Assembly (NCBI GenBank): GCA_964291445.2
Contig: OZ219862.1
Location: 496,001-560,000, forward strand
Reading direction: 5' to 3'
Origin: JAPOXR01 sp964291445
GTDB taxonomy: Bacteria; Pseudomonadota; Alphaproteobacteria; Rhodobacterales; Rhodobacteraceae
Length of the DNA stretch: 64,000 nucleotides
Positions 54,367-63,668 of this stretch are shown in pieces (position 1 is the stretch's first letter; each line of letters opens with the position of its first letter). The position numbers were made by a program, and so were the translations under genes. The notes below the pieces were generated by a model, which did no database searches, was not told the DNA's origin, and saw only the letters and a list, made by a program, of their open reading frames with translations.

Positions 54367-55404
54367 CTATCCTCCGACCGTCCAGCGGACGACATACCCG
54401 CCAAACCAGGAATATTGCGCAAACAGCCCGATCAGCACCACCCAGCCAATCGACATCGGCAGGAACACCTTCCAGCCAAGCCGCATCAGCTGGTCGTAGC
54501 GGTAGCGCGGGACAATTGCCTTTACCATGGCGAAGAGAAAGAAAAAGAATGCCATCTTGCCGACCATCCACAGCGCGCCATCGGGAAGCTGCGGGATCGG
54601 CGACAGCCAGCCACCGAAGAACAGGATCGACATCAGCGCGCACATCAGCAGGATGGCGATGTATTCGCCAGCCATGAACAGCAGGAACGGGGTCGAGGAA
54701 TATTCGACCTGGTAGCCGGCAACCAGTTCGGATTCAGCCTCCGGCAGGTCGAAGGGCGGCCGGTTGGTCTCGGCCAGCGCCGAGACGAAGAACAGCACGA
54801 CCATCGGCAGATGTGGCAACCAGTACCAGCTGAAGAAGCCGTAGGGACCATCCTGCGTCATCACGATCTGGCTCAAATTCAGCGAACCGGCCGAGATCAG
54901 CACCCCGACGATGATGAATCCGATGGAGACCTCGTAGGAGATCATCTGGGCCGCCGACCGCAGCGATCCGAGAAAGGCGTATTTGGAGTTGGATGCCCAG
55001 CCGCCCATGATCACCCCGTACACCTCGAGCGACGAGATGGCGAAAATGTAGAGAATGCCGATATTGAGGTTGGCCAGCACCCAGCCATCGGCCATCGGCA
55101 CCACTGCCCAGGCCGACAGCGCCAGCACGAAGGACAAGAGGGGCGCAAGCAGGAATACCGGTCGGTCGGCGCCAGCCGGTATGACGATTTCCTTGACCAC
55201 GTATTTGAGCGCATCGGCAACCGATTGCAGCAATCCGAAGGCGCCCACCACGTTCGGCCCCCGCCGCATCTGCACCGCTGCCCAGATCTTCCGGTCGCCA
55301 TAGACCAGGAACAGGAGCGAGATCATGACGAAGGCCACCATGGCGACACATTGCGCCAGCACGATCACCAGCGTGCCCGCATCGGTTTGCAGGAAAGCCT
55401 CCAT
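54367..55404 (-). CDS. nuoH: NADH-quinone oxidoreductase subunit H
   Basis: Membrane subunit of complex I forming much of the quinone chamber, 345 aa with eight helices. Conserved loops are VYGDRKIWAAVQMRRGPNVVG after TM1 and AETNRPPFDLPEAESELVAGY (acidic quinone-linked loop). It lies 6 bp after nuoG and 4 bp before nuoI. Confidence 0.97.
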   Translation of the reverse strand: MEAFLQTDAGTLVIVLAQCVAMVAFVMISLLFLVYGDRKIWAAVQMRRGPNVVGAFGLLQSVADALKYVVKEIVIPAGADRPVFLLAPLLSFVLALSAWAVVPMADGWVLANLNIGILYIFAISSLEVYGVIMGGWASNSKYAFLGSLRSAAQMISYEVSIGFIIVGVLISAGSLNLSQIVMTQDGPYGFFSWYWLPHLPMVVLFFVSALAETNRPPFDLPEAESELVAGYQVEYSSTPFLLFMAGEYIAILLMCALMSILFFGGWLSPIPQLPDGALWMVGKMAFFFFLFAMVKAIVPRYRYDQLMRLGWKVFLPMSIGWVVLIGLFAQYSWFGGYVVRWTVGG

Positions 55405-55410
55405 GACCTG

Positions 55411-57405
55411 TCAGCACCCGCTTCCGGTTGCCATTCCCGACAGCTCGGCCATCAGCGGCGATGCCCGGGAGATCGGGTTGGTCAGGTAGAAATCGCCGAT
55501 CGCCTGGCCGATGGGGCCGGTTGGCATCGGCGCCTCCGCCAGCGGCTGCCGGCCGGTTCTCCAGATTTCGTCCAACCGCAGCAGATGCGGCAGCTGTTCG
55601 GACATGGTCTGCCGCAACTCGGCAAGCGAATCGTAGGGGAGCGGCTGACCGGCCTCCCCGGAGACAGCGCGAATTACCGCCCAGTTCTCCCTGGCATCGC
55701 CCGGTGGAAAGGTCGCCCTGGCGGCGAGCTGCGGCCGGCCCTCGGTATTGACGAAGATTCCGCTCTCCTCGGTATAGGCGGCAGACGGCAGCACCAGATC
55801 GGCGCGATGGGCACCGCGGTCGCCATGGCTGCCCTGGTAGATGACGAATGGCCCCTCGGCGATGTCGATCTCGTCGGCGCCGAGATTGTAGATGGTCCCG
55901 GCCCCGTCCAGCGCCGCCTCCACCCCGCCTTCGATGGTGAAACCGACATCCATGGCACCGACACGCGAGGCGGCGGTATGCAGCACCAGGAGACCGGCGC
56001 CGCCTTCGGCCAGCCGCATTGCTGCCGCCAGCACCGCCTCCCCGCCAGGCCTGCACAGCGCCCCGTAGCCGATGATGACCATGCCGCCGGCGCCGATGCC
56101 GCCGGCATTTTCCTCGACAAACTTGCCGAAGGATTCGTAATCCGACCCTGGATGGACAACATCATAGGTCAGCTCTGCCGGCTGGCCGAACCGGATCACG
56201 CTGGCACCGGCCGCCCATGCCGCCCTGATCCGGGCATTGAGCACCGGCGCCTCGATGCGGGGGTTGGTTCCGACCAGGACAATCCTCACCGCCGCGTCGA
56301 TATCCTCGATGCAGGCGGTTCCGGCATAGGCCGGACGGTTGCCGGCCGGCAGGGCGGCGCCGTCGGTGCGGCACTCCTTGGCACCGCCGAGGCCGTCGAC
56401 CAGCTGGCCGAGGGCATAGACCGATTCGACCGGGACCAGGTCTCCGGCCAGCGCCGCAACCTTCGAGGCGCCGAGGGCGCTTGCCGCCGCCGCCAGCGCT
56501 TCCGGCCAGTCAATTGGCGACAGGCGGCCATCCCGACGCAAATAGGGCCGGTCGATGCGCTGGCGCCGCAACCCGTCCCAGACAAACCTCGTCTTGTCGC
56601 TGATCCACTCCTCGTTCACCCCGTCATGGTTGCGGGGAATGATCCGCATGATCTCGCGGCCCCTTGCATCGACCCTGATATTGCTGCCGAGCGCATCCAT
56701 CACGTCGATGGTCTCGGTCTTGGTCAATTCCCAGGGGCGGGCGGTAAAGGCGTAGGGTTTCGAGGTCAGCGCCCCCACCGGGCACAGATCGATGATGTTA
56801 CCCTGCAGGTTGGATGACAGTGTCTGGTTCAAATAGCTGGTGATCTCGGCATCCTCGCCCCGCCCGGTCTGGCCCATCTGGTTGATGCCAGCCACCTCGG
56901 TGGTGAAACGCACGCAGCGGGTGCAGGATATGCACCTGGTCATGTGGGTCTCGACCAGCGGACCCAGATCGAGATCGATGGCCGCCCGTTTCGGCTCGCG
57001 GAACCGGCTGAAATCGGCGCCGTAGGCCATGGCCTGGTCCTGCAGGTCGCACTCTCCGCCCTGGTCGCAGATTGGACAGTCCAGCGGATGGTTGATGAGC
57101 AGGAACTCCATCACCCCTTCCCTGGCCTTCCTGACCATGGGGCTGCGGGTGCGAATCTCCGGCGGTGCGCCGTCGGGTCCCGGCCGCAAATCCTTGATCT
57201 GCATGGCGCAGGATGCCGCCGGCTTCGGCGGCCCGCCGACGATCTCGACCAGGCACATCCGACAGTTCCCGGCAATGGACAGGCGCTCGTGAAAGCAGAA
57301 GCGCGGCACCTCAATGTCGGCTTGCTCGCAGGCCTGCAGGATGGTCAGATCCGGGTGCACCGAGATCTCCTGACCGTCGATCACGATGTTGCGCGGTTCA
57401 GCCAT
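55411..57405 (-). CDS. nuoG: NADH-quinone oxidoreductase subunit G
   Basis: Large iron-sulfur subunit of complex I, 664 aa. The N-terminal ferredoxin domain binds a [2Fe-2S] cluster (CFHERLSIAGNCRMC and the later SCAMQ). It is followed by the HPLDCPICDQGGECDLQD segment, and TRCISCTRC with DLCPVGAL for further [4Fe-4S] clusters. A molybdopterin-oxidoreductase-like fold, here without catalytic cofactor motifs, fills the rest. ATG 57405 gives MAEPRN with GGGGGA at normal spacing; ATG 57414 is an alternative. Confidence 0.96.
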   Translation of the reverse strand: MAEPRNIVIDGQEISVHPDLTILQACEQADIEVPRFCFHERLSIAGNCRMCLVEIVGGPPKPAASCAMQIKDLRPGPDGAPPEIRTRSPMVRKAREGVMEFLLINHPLDCPICDQGGECDLQDQAMAYGADFSRFREPKRAAIDLDLGPLVETHMTRCISCTRCVRFTTEVAGINQMGQTGRGEDAEITSYLNQTLSSNLQGNIIDLCPVGALTSKPYAFTARPWELTKTETIDVMDALGSNIRVDARGREIMRIIPRNHDGVNEEWISDKTRFVWDGLRRQRIDRPYLRRDGRLSPIDWPEALAAAASALGASKVAALAGDLVPVESVYALGQLVDGLGGAKECRTDGAALPAGNRPAYAGTACIEDIDAAVRIVLVGTNPRIEAPVLNARIRAAWAAGASVIRFGQPAELTYDVVHPGSDYESFGKFVEENAGGIGAGGMVIIGYGALCRPGGEAVLAAAMRLAEGGAGLLVLHTAASRVGAMDVGFTIEGGVEAALDGAGTIYNLGADEIDIAEGPFVIYQGSHGDRGAHRADLVLPSAAYTEESGIFVNTEGRPQLAARATFPPGDARENWAVIRAVSGEAGQPLPYDSLAELRQTMSEQLPHLLRLDEIWRTGRQPLAEAPMPTGPIGQAIGDFYLTNPISRASPLMAELSGMATGSGC

Positions 57406-57425
57406 GGTGCTCATCCCCCGTCCGT

Positions 57426-58715
57426 TCAGGCCGCGATGCGCGATGGCGAGGATTTCGGACGGGACTTGATCCGGTCCTCGATCTCGTCGCGAAAATGGCG
57501 GATCAGCCCTTGGATCGGCCATGCCGCGGCGTCGCCGAGAGCGCAGATGGTGTGTCCTTCGACCTGTTTCGACACGTCCAGCAGCATGTCGATCTCCTCG
57601 AGTTCGGCCTTGCCGCTCACCAGCCGCTCCATGACCCGCATCATCCAGCCAGCGCCCTCCCGGCACGGCGTGCACTGTCCGCAGCTTTCATGCTTGTAGA
57701 ACTTGGACAGCCGCCAGATCGCCTTGATGATGTCCGTCGACTGGTCCATCACGATGACGGCGGCGGTGCCAAGCCCGCTCTTTTGCTCTGCCAGCCAGTC
57801 GAAATCCATGAGCGCCTCGTCGCACAGCCGGGCCGGGAGGCAGGGAACCGACGAGCCGCCCGGAATCACCGCCTTGAGATTGTCCCATCCCCCGCGCACG
57901 CCGCCGCAATGCCGGTCGATCAGCTCCCGCATCGGGATCGACATCGCCTCCTCAACCACGCAGGGATTGTTGACATGGCCGCTGATGGCAAAAATCTTGG
58001 TGCCGGTATTGCGTTCCCGGCCGATCGAGGCAAACCAGGAGGCGCCCCGCCGCAGGATCGTCGGCACCACGGCAATCGATTCGACGTTGTTGACCGTTGT
58101 CGGGCAGCCATAGAGGCCGGCGACGGCCGGAAATGGCGGCTTCATCCGCGGCATGCCCTTCTTGCCTTCAAGGCTTTCCAGCAGCGCCGTCTCCTCGCCG
58201 CAGATATAGGCGCCGGCACCATGATGCAGGATGACCTCGAAGTCCCAGCCGGAGCCGGCGGCGTTGGGGCCGACAAGGCCAGCCTCCCGCGCCTCGTCGA
58301 TCGCGTGCTGCAGCAATTCCCGCTCGCGAACATACTCGCCGCGAATATAGATGTAGGCGGTGTGTGCGCCCATGGCGAAACCGGCAACGAGGCAGCCCTC
58401 GATCAGGCTGTGCGGATCATGGCGCATGATCTCCCGGTCTTTGCAGGTACCAGGCTCGGATTCGTCGGCATTGACAACGAGATAACGTGGCCGGTCGTCG
58501 CCTCCCGGCATGAAACTCCATTTGAGCCCGGTCGGGAAGCCGGCCCCGCCGCGGCCGCGCAACCCGCTGGCCTTGATCTCGCCGATGATCCAGTCAACGC
58601 CCCTGGCGATCAGACCGGAAGTGTCGTCCCAGTGGCCCCGCCGCCTGGCGCCATCGAGCGTCCGGTCATCCATGCCGTAAAGGTTGGTGAATATCCGGTC
58701 CCGGTCGTCAAGCAT
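57426..58715 (-). CDS. nuoF: NADH-quinone oxidoreductase subunit F
   Basis: NADH-binding flavoprotein subunit of complex I, 429 aa. The glycine-rich GLRGRGGAGFPTGLKW binds NADH/FMN, ESEPGTCKDREIMRHDPH is conserved, and SCGQCTPCREG with HTICALGDAAAWP supplies the N3 [4Fe-4S] ligands. ATG 58715 overlaps the end of nuoE by eight bases; GTG 58724 is also open. Confidence 0.97.
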   Translation of the reverse strand: MLDDRDRIFTNLYGMDDRTLDGARRRGHWDDTSGLIARGVDWIIGEIKASGLRGRGGAGFPTGLKWSFMPGGDDRPRYLVVNADESEPGTCKDREIMRHDPHSLIEGCLVAGFAMGAHTAYIYIRGEYVRERELLQHAIDEAREAGLVGPNAAGSGWDFEVILHHGAGAYICGEETALLESLEGKKGMPRMKPPFPAVAGLYGCPTTVNNVESIAVVPTILRRGASWFASIGRERNTGTKIFAISGHVNNPCVVEEAMSIPMRELIDRHCGGVRGGWDNLKAVIPGGSSVPCLPARLCDEALMDFDWLAEQKSGLGTAAVIVMDQSTDIIKAIWRLSKFYKHESCGQCTPCREGAGWMMRVMERLVSGKAELEEIDMLLDVSKQVEGHTICALGDAAAWPIQGLIRHFRDEIEDRIKSRPKSSPSRIAA

Positions 58716-59409
58716 CGCTGCCACGCCCCCTTTCCGCTGCGCCTGTCCCGACCAGGGTATCGCCCTGCTCGACTGCCCTCGACACCGCGGCGTTGGCTGA
58801 CAGTTCCGGGTTGCGATACCCGGTTAGCGAGGTCAGTCCCGATGCTGGCTCCGAGGAAAAACGCCCGGCCTGCGACCCCGGTGTCGGCACGTCGCCATCT
58901 GCCAGCGAATCGAGGATGCCCTCGAGCGTCACGGCATCCAAATCCTCGTAGTAATCGCGGCCAATCTGGACAACCGGTGCGTTGCAGCAGGCCCCGAGGC
59001 ATTCGACCTCTTCCCAGCTGAAGCTGCCATCCTCCGAGACAAGGTGCGGTTGTGATGAAATCCGCCGCTTGCAGGCCTCGATCAGCTCCTCGCTGCCACA
59101 CAGCATGCAGGGTGTGGTACCACAAACCTGGACATGTGCAATCCTTCCAACCGGTTGCAGTTGGAACATGAAGTAAAAGGTGGCCACCTCATAGGCGCGG
59201 ATATGGGCAAGGCCGAGCATGTCGGCCACGGCCTCGACCGCCGGCCTGGTCAGCCAGCCCTCCTGCTCCTGCGCCCGCATCAGGATGGGGATAATCGCCG
59301 AAGCCTGCCTTCCCTCGGGGTATTTCCCGATCTGCTGCCGGGCCCACCGGGAATTCTCCGCCGTGAATGCAAAGGAGTCCGGCTGGCTGTCCGCGAATTG
59401 CCGCCTCAC
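58708..59409 (-). CDS. nuoE: NADH-quinone oxidoreductase subunit E
   Basis: Thioredoxin-fold subunit carrying the N1a [2Fe-2S] cluster, 233 aa. Ligands are the cysteines of VCGTTPCMLCG and ECLGACCNAP. A C-terminal extension of about 55 residues without motifs (from DVPTPGSQAG) follows the folded domain, as in several alphaproteobacteria. A 66-bp gap separates it from nuoD. Confidence 0.96.
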   Translation of the reverse strand: MRRQFADSQPDSFAFTAENSRWARQQIGKYPEGRQASAIIPILMRAQEQEGWLTRPAVEAVADMLGLAHIRAYEVATFYFMFQLQPVGRIAHVQVCGTTPCMLCGSEELIEACKRRISSQPHLVSEDGSFSWEEVECLGACCNAPVVQIGRDYYEDLDAVTLEGILDSLADGDVPTPGSQAGRFSSEPASGLTSLTGYRNPELSANAAVSRAVEQGDTLVGTGAAERGRGSDA

Positions 59410-59475
59410 CGACTCACACCTCCCGGTCGTCCGTTCGAGGCGGCATGGTGCCGCCCGGCCTTGCCGGATGCGCCG

Positions 59476-60696
59476 TCATCGGTCGATTTCACCAAAGACC
59501 ACGTCGAGAGACCCGATCACGGCCGAGACGTCGGCCAGGAGATGCCCGTTGCACAGGTGATCCATGGCCTGCAGATGCGGAAATCCCGGCGCCCTGATCT
59601 TGGTCTTGTATGGCCGGTTGCTGCCGTCCGACACCAGGTAGACGCCGAATTCGCCCTTCGGCGCCTCGACCGCAGCGTAGACCTCGCCGGCCGGAACATG
59701 AAACCCCTCGGTGTAGAGCTTGAAATGGTGGATCAGCGCTTCCATCGACGTCTTCATCTCGGCCCGCCCTGGCGGCGCCAGCTTGCCCCGGGCCATGACA
59801 TCGCCTTCCTCGGCCTCGAGCCTGGCCAGGCATTGCTCGATGATCCGGCAACTCTCCCGCATCTCGGCCATCCGGCACAAATACCGGTCATAGCAATCAC
59901 CGTTCCTGCCGACCGGAATCAGGAAATCGAACTCGTCGTAACACTCGTAGGGCTGCGTCCGGCGCAAATCCCAGGCAATGCCCGAGCCGCGGACCATGAC
60001 GCCGGAAAACGCCCATTCTTCGGCATCCTGCCGGCTGACGATTCCGATATCGACATTGCGCTGCTTGAAGATCCGGTTCTCGGTCAGCAGATCCTCGATG
60101 TCGTCGAGCCGGGCGGGAAACTGCCGGCACCATTCGCCAATGTCATCACCGAGCCCCGCCGGCAGGTCCTGGTGGACGCCGCCGGGACGAAAATAGGCCG
60201 AATGCAGCCGGGCGCCGCTTGCCCGCTCGTAGAACACCATCAGTTTCTCGCGCTCCTCGAAACCCCAGAGTGGCGGGGTCAGGGCGCCGACATCCATGGC
60301 CTGGGTGGTCACGTTCAGCAAATGGTTCAGGATACGACCAATCTCGGAATAGAGCACCCGGATCAGCGAAGCCCGCCGCGGGATTTCGGTGCCGGTCAGG
60401 CGCTCGATCGCCAGACACCAGGCATGCTCCTGGTTCATCGGGGCGACGTAGTCGAGACGGTCGAAATATGGCAGGTTCTGCAGATAGGTCCGGCTCTCCA
60501 TCAGTTTCTCGGTTCCGCGGTGCAGAAGCCCGATATGCGGATCGCAGCGTGACACGATTTCGCCATCCAGCTCCAGCACCAGCCGCAGAACCCCGTGCGC
60601 CGCCGGATGCTGCGGCCCGAAATTGATGTTGAAATTGCGGATCTTCTGCTCGCCCGGGAGCAGGTCTTCGGCTGGCCCGTCCATGATCTCGCTCAT
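59476..60696 (-). CDS. nuoD: NADH-quinone oxidoreductase subunit D
   Basis: The 49-kDa-type subunit lining the quinone site of complex I, 406 aa. Conserved stretches are NFGPQHPAAHGVLRL near the N-terminus (quinone-binding histidine), HIGLLHRGTEKLME and the C-terminal DVVFGEIDR. It is separate from nuoC, as is standard in alphaproteobacteria, whereas E. coli has a nuoCD fusion. Confidence 0.97.
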   Translation of the reverse strand: MSEIMDGPAEDLLPGEQKIRNFNINFGPQHPAAHGVLRLVLELDGEIVSRCDPHIGLLHRGTEKLMESRTYLQNLPYFDRLDYVAPMNQEHAWCLAIERLTGTEIPRRASLIRVLYSEIGRILNHLLNVTTQAMDVGALTPPLWGFEEREKLMVFYERASGARLHSAYFRPGGVHQDLPAGLGDDIGEWCRQFPARLDDIEDLLTENRIFKQRNVDIGIVSRQDAEEWAFSGVMVRGSGIAWDLRRTQPYECYDEFDFLIPVGRNGDCYDRYLCRMAEMRESCRIIEQCLARLEAEEGDVMARGKLAPPGRAEMKTSMEALIHHFKLYTEGFHVPAGEVYAAVEAPKGEFGVYLVSDGSNRPYKTKIRAPGFPHLQAMDHLCNGHLLADVSAVIGSLDVVFGEIDR

Positions 60697-60757
60697 GCAG
60701 CCGCACCCGCATGGTCGCGTCCCGGCATCACTCCGGCCCGGATTGCCGCCATCATGC

Positions 60758-61363
60758 TCATTTTCCGGCCTCGCCCTCGTCGTCCAGGATGTGCTCGGCC
60801 CCTTCCCAGGGACTCATGAAATCGAACTGCCGGTATTCCTGGACCAATTCGACCGGTTCGTGAATCACCCGCTTGCGCGCCTCGTCATACCTGACCTCGG
60901 TAAAACCGGTAACCGGAAAATCCTTGCGCAGCGGATGGCCGCGAAAACCGTAATCGGTCAGGATCCGCCGCAGATCCGGATGACCGGAGAACAGGATGCC
61001 GTACATGTCGAACACTTCCCGCTCGAACCAGTTGGCCGAGGGGTGGATCGACACCACCGACGGGACCAGTTCATTCTCCCGCACCGCCGCCTTCACGCGT
61101 ATCCGCTGGTTCAGTTCCATGGATAGCAGGTGGTAGACGATCTCGAAGCGCTTTTCCCTTCCAGGCCAGTCAATGGCGGTAATGTCCACCAGGGTGGAAA
61201 ACCGGCATTTCGGGTCGGTCTTCAGGAATTCGACGAGATCGGACAGGCCGGATACCACCGCCACGGCAACCAGTTCGCCGCCAGTGACCCCGGCGGTCAG
61301 CACGGCATCGCTGCTGCGCGCCAACACATGCTCGGCAAGCCTGTTGCCGTCAATCGCGACCAT
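60758..61363 (-). CDS. nuoC: NADH-quinone oxidoreductase subunit C
   Basis: The 30-kDa-type subunit of the complex I peripheral arm, 201 aa. The family motif is in WFEREVFDMYGILFSGHPDLRRILTDYGF, ending in HPLRKDFP. ATG 61363 follows AGGGCAGG; a GTG directly upstream (61366) is also open. A charged tail ends the protein. Confidence 0.96.
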   Translation of the reverse strand: MVAIDGNRLAEHVLARSSDAVLTAGVTGGELVAVAVVSGLSDLVEFLKTDPKCRFSTLVDITAIDWPGREKRFEIVYHLLSMELNQRIRVKAAVRENELVPSVVSIHPSANWFEREVFDMYGILFSGHPDLRRILTDYGFRGHPLRKDFPVTGFTEVRYDEARKRVIHEPVELVQEYRQFDFMSPWEGAEHILDDEGEAGK

Positions 61364-61372
61364 CACCTGCCC

Positions 61373-61906
61373 TTACCGAACGATTGTTCCGGTGCGCCGG
61401 ATCTTCCGCTGCAGTTGCAGAATTCCGTAAAGCAGCGCCTCGGCCGTCGGCGGGCAGCCCGGGACGTAGATATCCACCGGCACCACCCGGTCGCAGCCCC
61501 GGACCACCGAGTAGCTGTAGTGATAATAACCGCCGCCATTGGCGCAGGATCCCATCGAGATCACGTAACGGGGCTCCGGCATCTGGTCGTAGACCTTGCG
61601 CAGGGCCGGCGCCATCTTGTTGGTCAGCGTGCCGGCAACGATCATCAGATCCGACTGGCGCGGCGACGCCCTCGGGGCGGTGCCGAACCGCTCCAGATCA
61701 TATCTCGGCATCGAGGCGTGCATCATCTCGACCGCACAGCATGCCAGGCCGAAGGTCATCCAGTGCAGCGAGCCGGTCCTGGCCCAGTTGATGATGTCCT
61801 CGGCCGAGGTCAGCAGGAAGCCCTTGTCCTCCAACTCCCTGCCGGCAGCCAGCGCCGGTTGCCGATTGTCTTCCGGGCCGGTCTTGCCCGCGACATCTAC
61901 TCCCAT
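61373..61906 (-). CDS. nuoB: NADH-quinone oxidoreductase subunit B
   Basis: Holds the terminal N2 [4Fe-4S] cluster that passes electrons to quinone; 177 aa. The four ligands are the vicinal pair in GLACCAVEMM, then GSCANGGG and VPGCPPTAEAL. ATG 61906 overlaps the nuoA stop by ten bases; an upstream ATG at 61927 lies inside nuoA and is less likely. Confidence 0.97.
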   Translation of the reverse strand: MGVDVAGKTGPEDNRQPALAAGRELEDKGFLLTSAEDIINWARTGSLHWMTFGLACCAVEMMHASMPRYDLERFGTAPRASPRQSDLMIVAGTLTNKMAPALRKVYDQMPEPRYVISMGSCANGGGYYHYSYSVVRGCDRVVPVDIYVPGCPPTAEALLYGILQLQRKIRRTGTIVR

Positions 61907-62262
61907 TCGAGCCCGCCCTTCTTCCATTCATAGACGAACCCGACCGTGAGCACCGCCAGGAACACCATCATCGACCAGAACCCGAACAGGCCCACCTCCG
62001 AGAACGCCGCCGCCCAGGGAAAGAGGAATGCCACTTCGAGGTCGAAAATGATGAACAGGATCGCAACCAGGTAGAACCTGACATCGAATTTCATCCGGGC
62101 GTCGTCGAATGCGTTGAATCCGCACTCATAGGCAGACACCTTCTCCGGGTCCGGATTCGATACCGCGATGATGCCAGCCGCCAGCAACAACAGCAACCCG
62201 AGCCCCGACGCGATACCGATGAAAACCAGCACGGCAAAATATTCCCTGAGCAATTCGTCCAA
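61897..62262 (-). CDS. nuoA: NADH-quinone oxidoreductase subunit A
   Basis: Small membrane subunit of complex I, 121 aa with three helices. The conserved segment is KVSAYECGFNAFDDARMKFDVRFYLVAILFIIFDLE. The start is TTG, supported by AAGGA seven bases upstream. It is the first gene of the operon, and the promoter should lie in 62263-62615. Confidence 0.96.
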   Translation of the reverse strand: MDELLREYFAVLVFIGIASGLGLLLLLAAGIIAVSNPDPEKVSAYECGFNAFDDARMKFDVRFYLVAILFIIFDLEVAFLFPWAAAFSEVGLFGFWSMMVFLAVLTVGFVYEWKKGGLEWE

Positions 62263-62615
62263 GCCCGAATCCTTACTTCACCCGCCGCATGAGGGGATCG
62301 GAATCAATTATACCGCATGCATATACCGGTCAAACGGGAATTGGCGACGGAAATGTCCGGCAAGACCCGCGCCGGGACGCGTTTGCAGACCCGCCGGCTC
62401 GACGGATCGCCGCAGCCTGACCCATGGGACGGATCGCCGCTGCCTGACCCATGGGATTGTCACGCATCACCGGCAACCGGTACCGGCCACGACCCGACCG
62501 GGTGGAGTTGGAGTCCGGCCGATCAGGTCGTCAGCCCCGCAGTCTTCGGCCTTTACCTTTCATGCCCCGGCATCCAAGACTCGACGCGCCGAATCTGTTG
62601 GCCCGGGGAGATTGC
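62263..62615. other. Divergent intergenic region between nuoA and N-formylglutamate amidohydrolase
   Basis: This 353-bp gap must contain the promoter of the whole nuo operon. No gene is seen in it. It holds a 27-bp tandem repeat at 62402-62455, listed separately. Confidence 0.6.
62402..62455. repeat. 27-bp tandem repeat with CCCATGGG palindromes
   Basis: Two copies (62402-62428 and 62429-62455) differ at one base. Each ends in CCATGGG within the palindrome CCCATGGG. They lie about 140 bp upstream of nuoA and could be paired operator sites or a chance slippage product. Confidence 0.75.
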
Positions 62616-63347
62616 ATGTCCGAACCGATCTATCATTACCTGGATGCCCGGCGCCGGGCGAATATCCTGCTCTGCGCCGAACATGCCGGTGTGGAGGTTC
62701 CCGCCGCACTCGGCACAATGGGGCTCGAGACGGGAGAGTTGCACCGGCATATCGGATGGGATTTGGGGATTGACGCCCTCGTCCGCCGCCTGAATGAGCA
62801 GGCCGGATTCCCGGCCCTTCTCGGCCGGTACTCGCGGCTGGTGGCCGATCTCAACCGGCCAGTCGATTCTCCCGAATGCGTCATAGAGATCAGCGACGGC
62901 ACTCCCATCCCGGCCAATGCCGGGCTCTCCGACGCCGAATACCAAGCCCGGATCGACAGCTATCACCAACCGTTTCACCAGGCATTCTCGGAATGTCTTG
63001 CCAGGCTGGAGCCCGGCTTCATCCTGTCACTGCACAGTTTTGTCCCGATGCTGCGCACCGAAGGAATCCCCCGACCCTGGCATTGCGGAATTCTCTATGG
63101 CTCGGCCAATGGCCTGGCCAGGCGCTGCCTTGCCTATCTCAATGGCATTCCAGGCCTGGTGGTCGGCGACAACCAGCCCTACCGGGTGGAGAGCGATCAC
63201 GACTACACGATACCGGTTCATGGTGACAGCCACAGGATCCCGACCATCATCGTCGAGATCAGGCACGATTTGATCGGAAATGACCGCGGCAGGCGCTACT
63301 GGGCCGACATCCTGTGCGGGATGATGGCCAATTGTTGCGCCGACTGA
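62616..63347 (+). CDS. N-formylglutamate amidohydrolase family protein
   Basis: A 243-aa zinc-dependent amidohydrolase of the FGase family, which releases formate from N-formylglutamate in histidine breakdown or acts on related N-acyl substrates. Family motifs are LLCAEHAGVEVPAALG near the N-terminus, RLVADLNRPVDSP at about residue 73, SLHSFVPML at about 138 and HGDSHRIPTIIVEIRHDL at the C-terminus. The ATG at 62616 follows GGGGAG. No histidine-use genes are nearby, so the true substrate is open. Confidence 0.88.
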   Translation: MSEPIYHYLDARRRANILLCAEHAGVEVPAALGTMGLETGELHRHIGWDLGIDALVRRLNEQAGFPALLGRYSRLVADLNRPVDSPECVIEISDGTPIPANAGLSDAEYQARIDSYHQPFHQAFSECLARLEPGFILSLHSFVPMLRTEGIPRPWHCGILYGSANGLARRCLAYLNGIPGLVVGDNQPYRVESDHDYTIPVHGDSHRIPTIIVEIRHDLIGNDRGRRYWADILCGMMANCCAD

Positions 63348-63668
63348 CATGACCGGAAGCCCAGATCCGAGCCGGTCAACCAGACCGGCCCCCACGGCTC
63401 CGGCCTGCAACCTGGCAGCCACACCGCACCTCCAGACCTGCGGGCAAGCGCGTGCCGGATGACATCCCGACTGGCAGCGCAGACGGACGCAACCCAATAG
63501 AGCGAAGAGCCTGCATGGTGCATCATGAAGGAGTGCCAACGCAGCCAGTTCATTCGGCTCGCCGTCCCGACCATCCGGCGCCCGGTGCAAAAGTCGAATT
63601 CAGACGTGTTTGCGAGTGGGGCAACGGTCGATGCTTGCCCGTGATCGCGGGTCGCTACACGCCGCCTG
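63348..63668. other. Convergent intergenic region
   Basis: This 321-bp stretch lies between the 3' ends of the amidohydrolase and the peptidoglycan-binding gene. I see no coding frame with family similarity, no clear terminator and no RNA gene in it. Confidence 0.5.

Noticed and set aside
54250..56817. 855-codon open frame opposite nuoH and nuoG
   Set aside because: Same antisense composition. The minus strand encodes clear complex I subunits throughout.
57213..60552. Open frames of 602 and 472 codons opposite nuoF, nuoE and nuoD
   Set aside because: Antisense shadows with no family features; the nuo genes explain the region.
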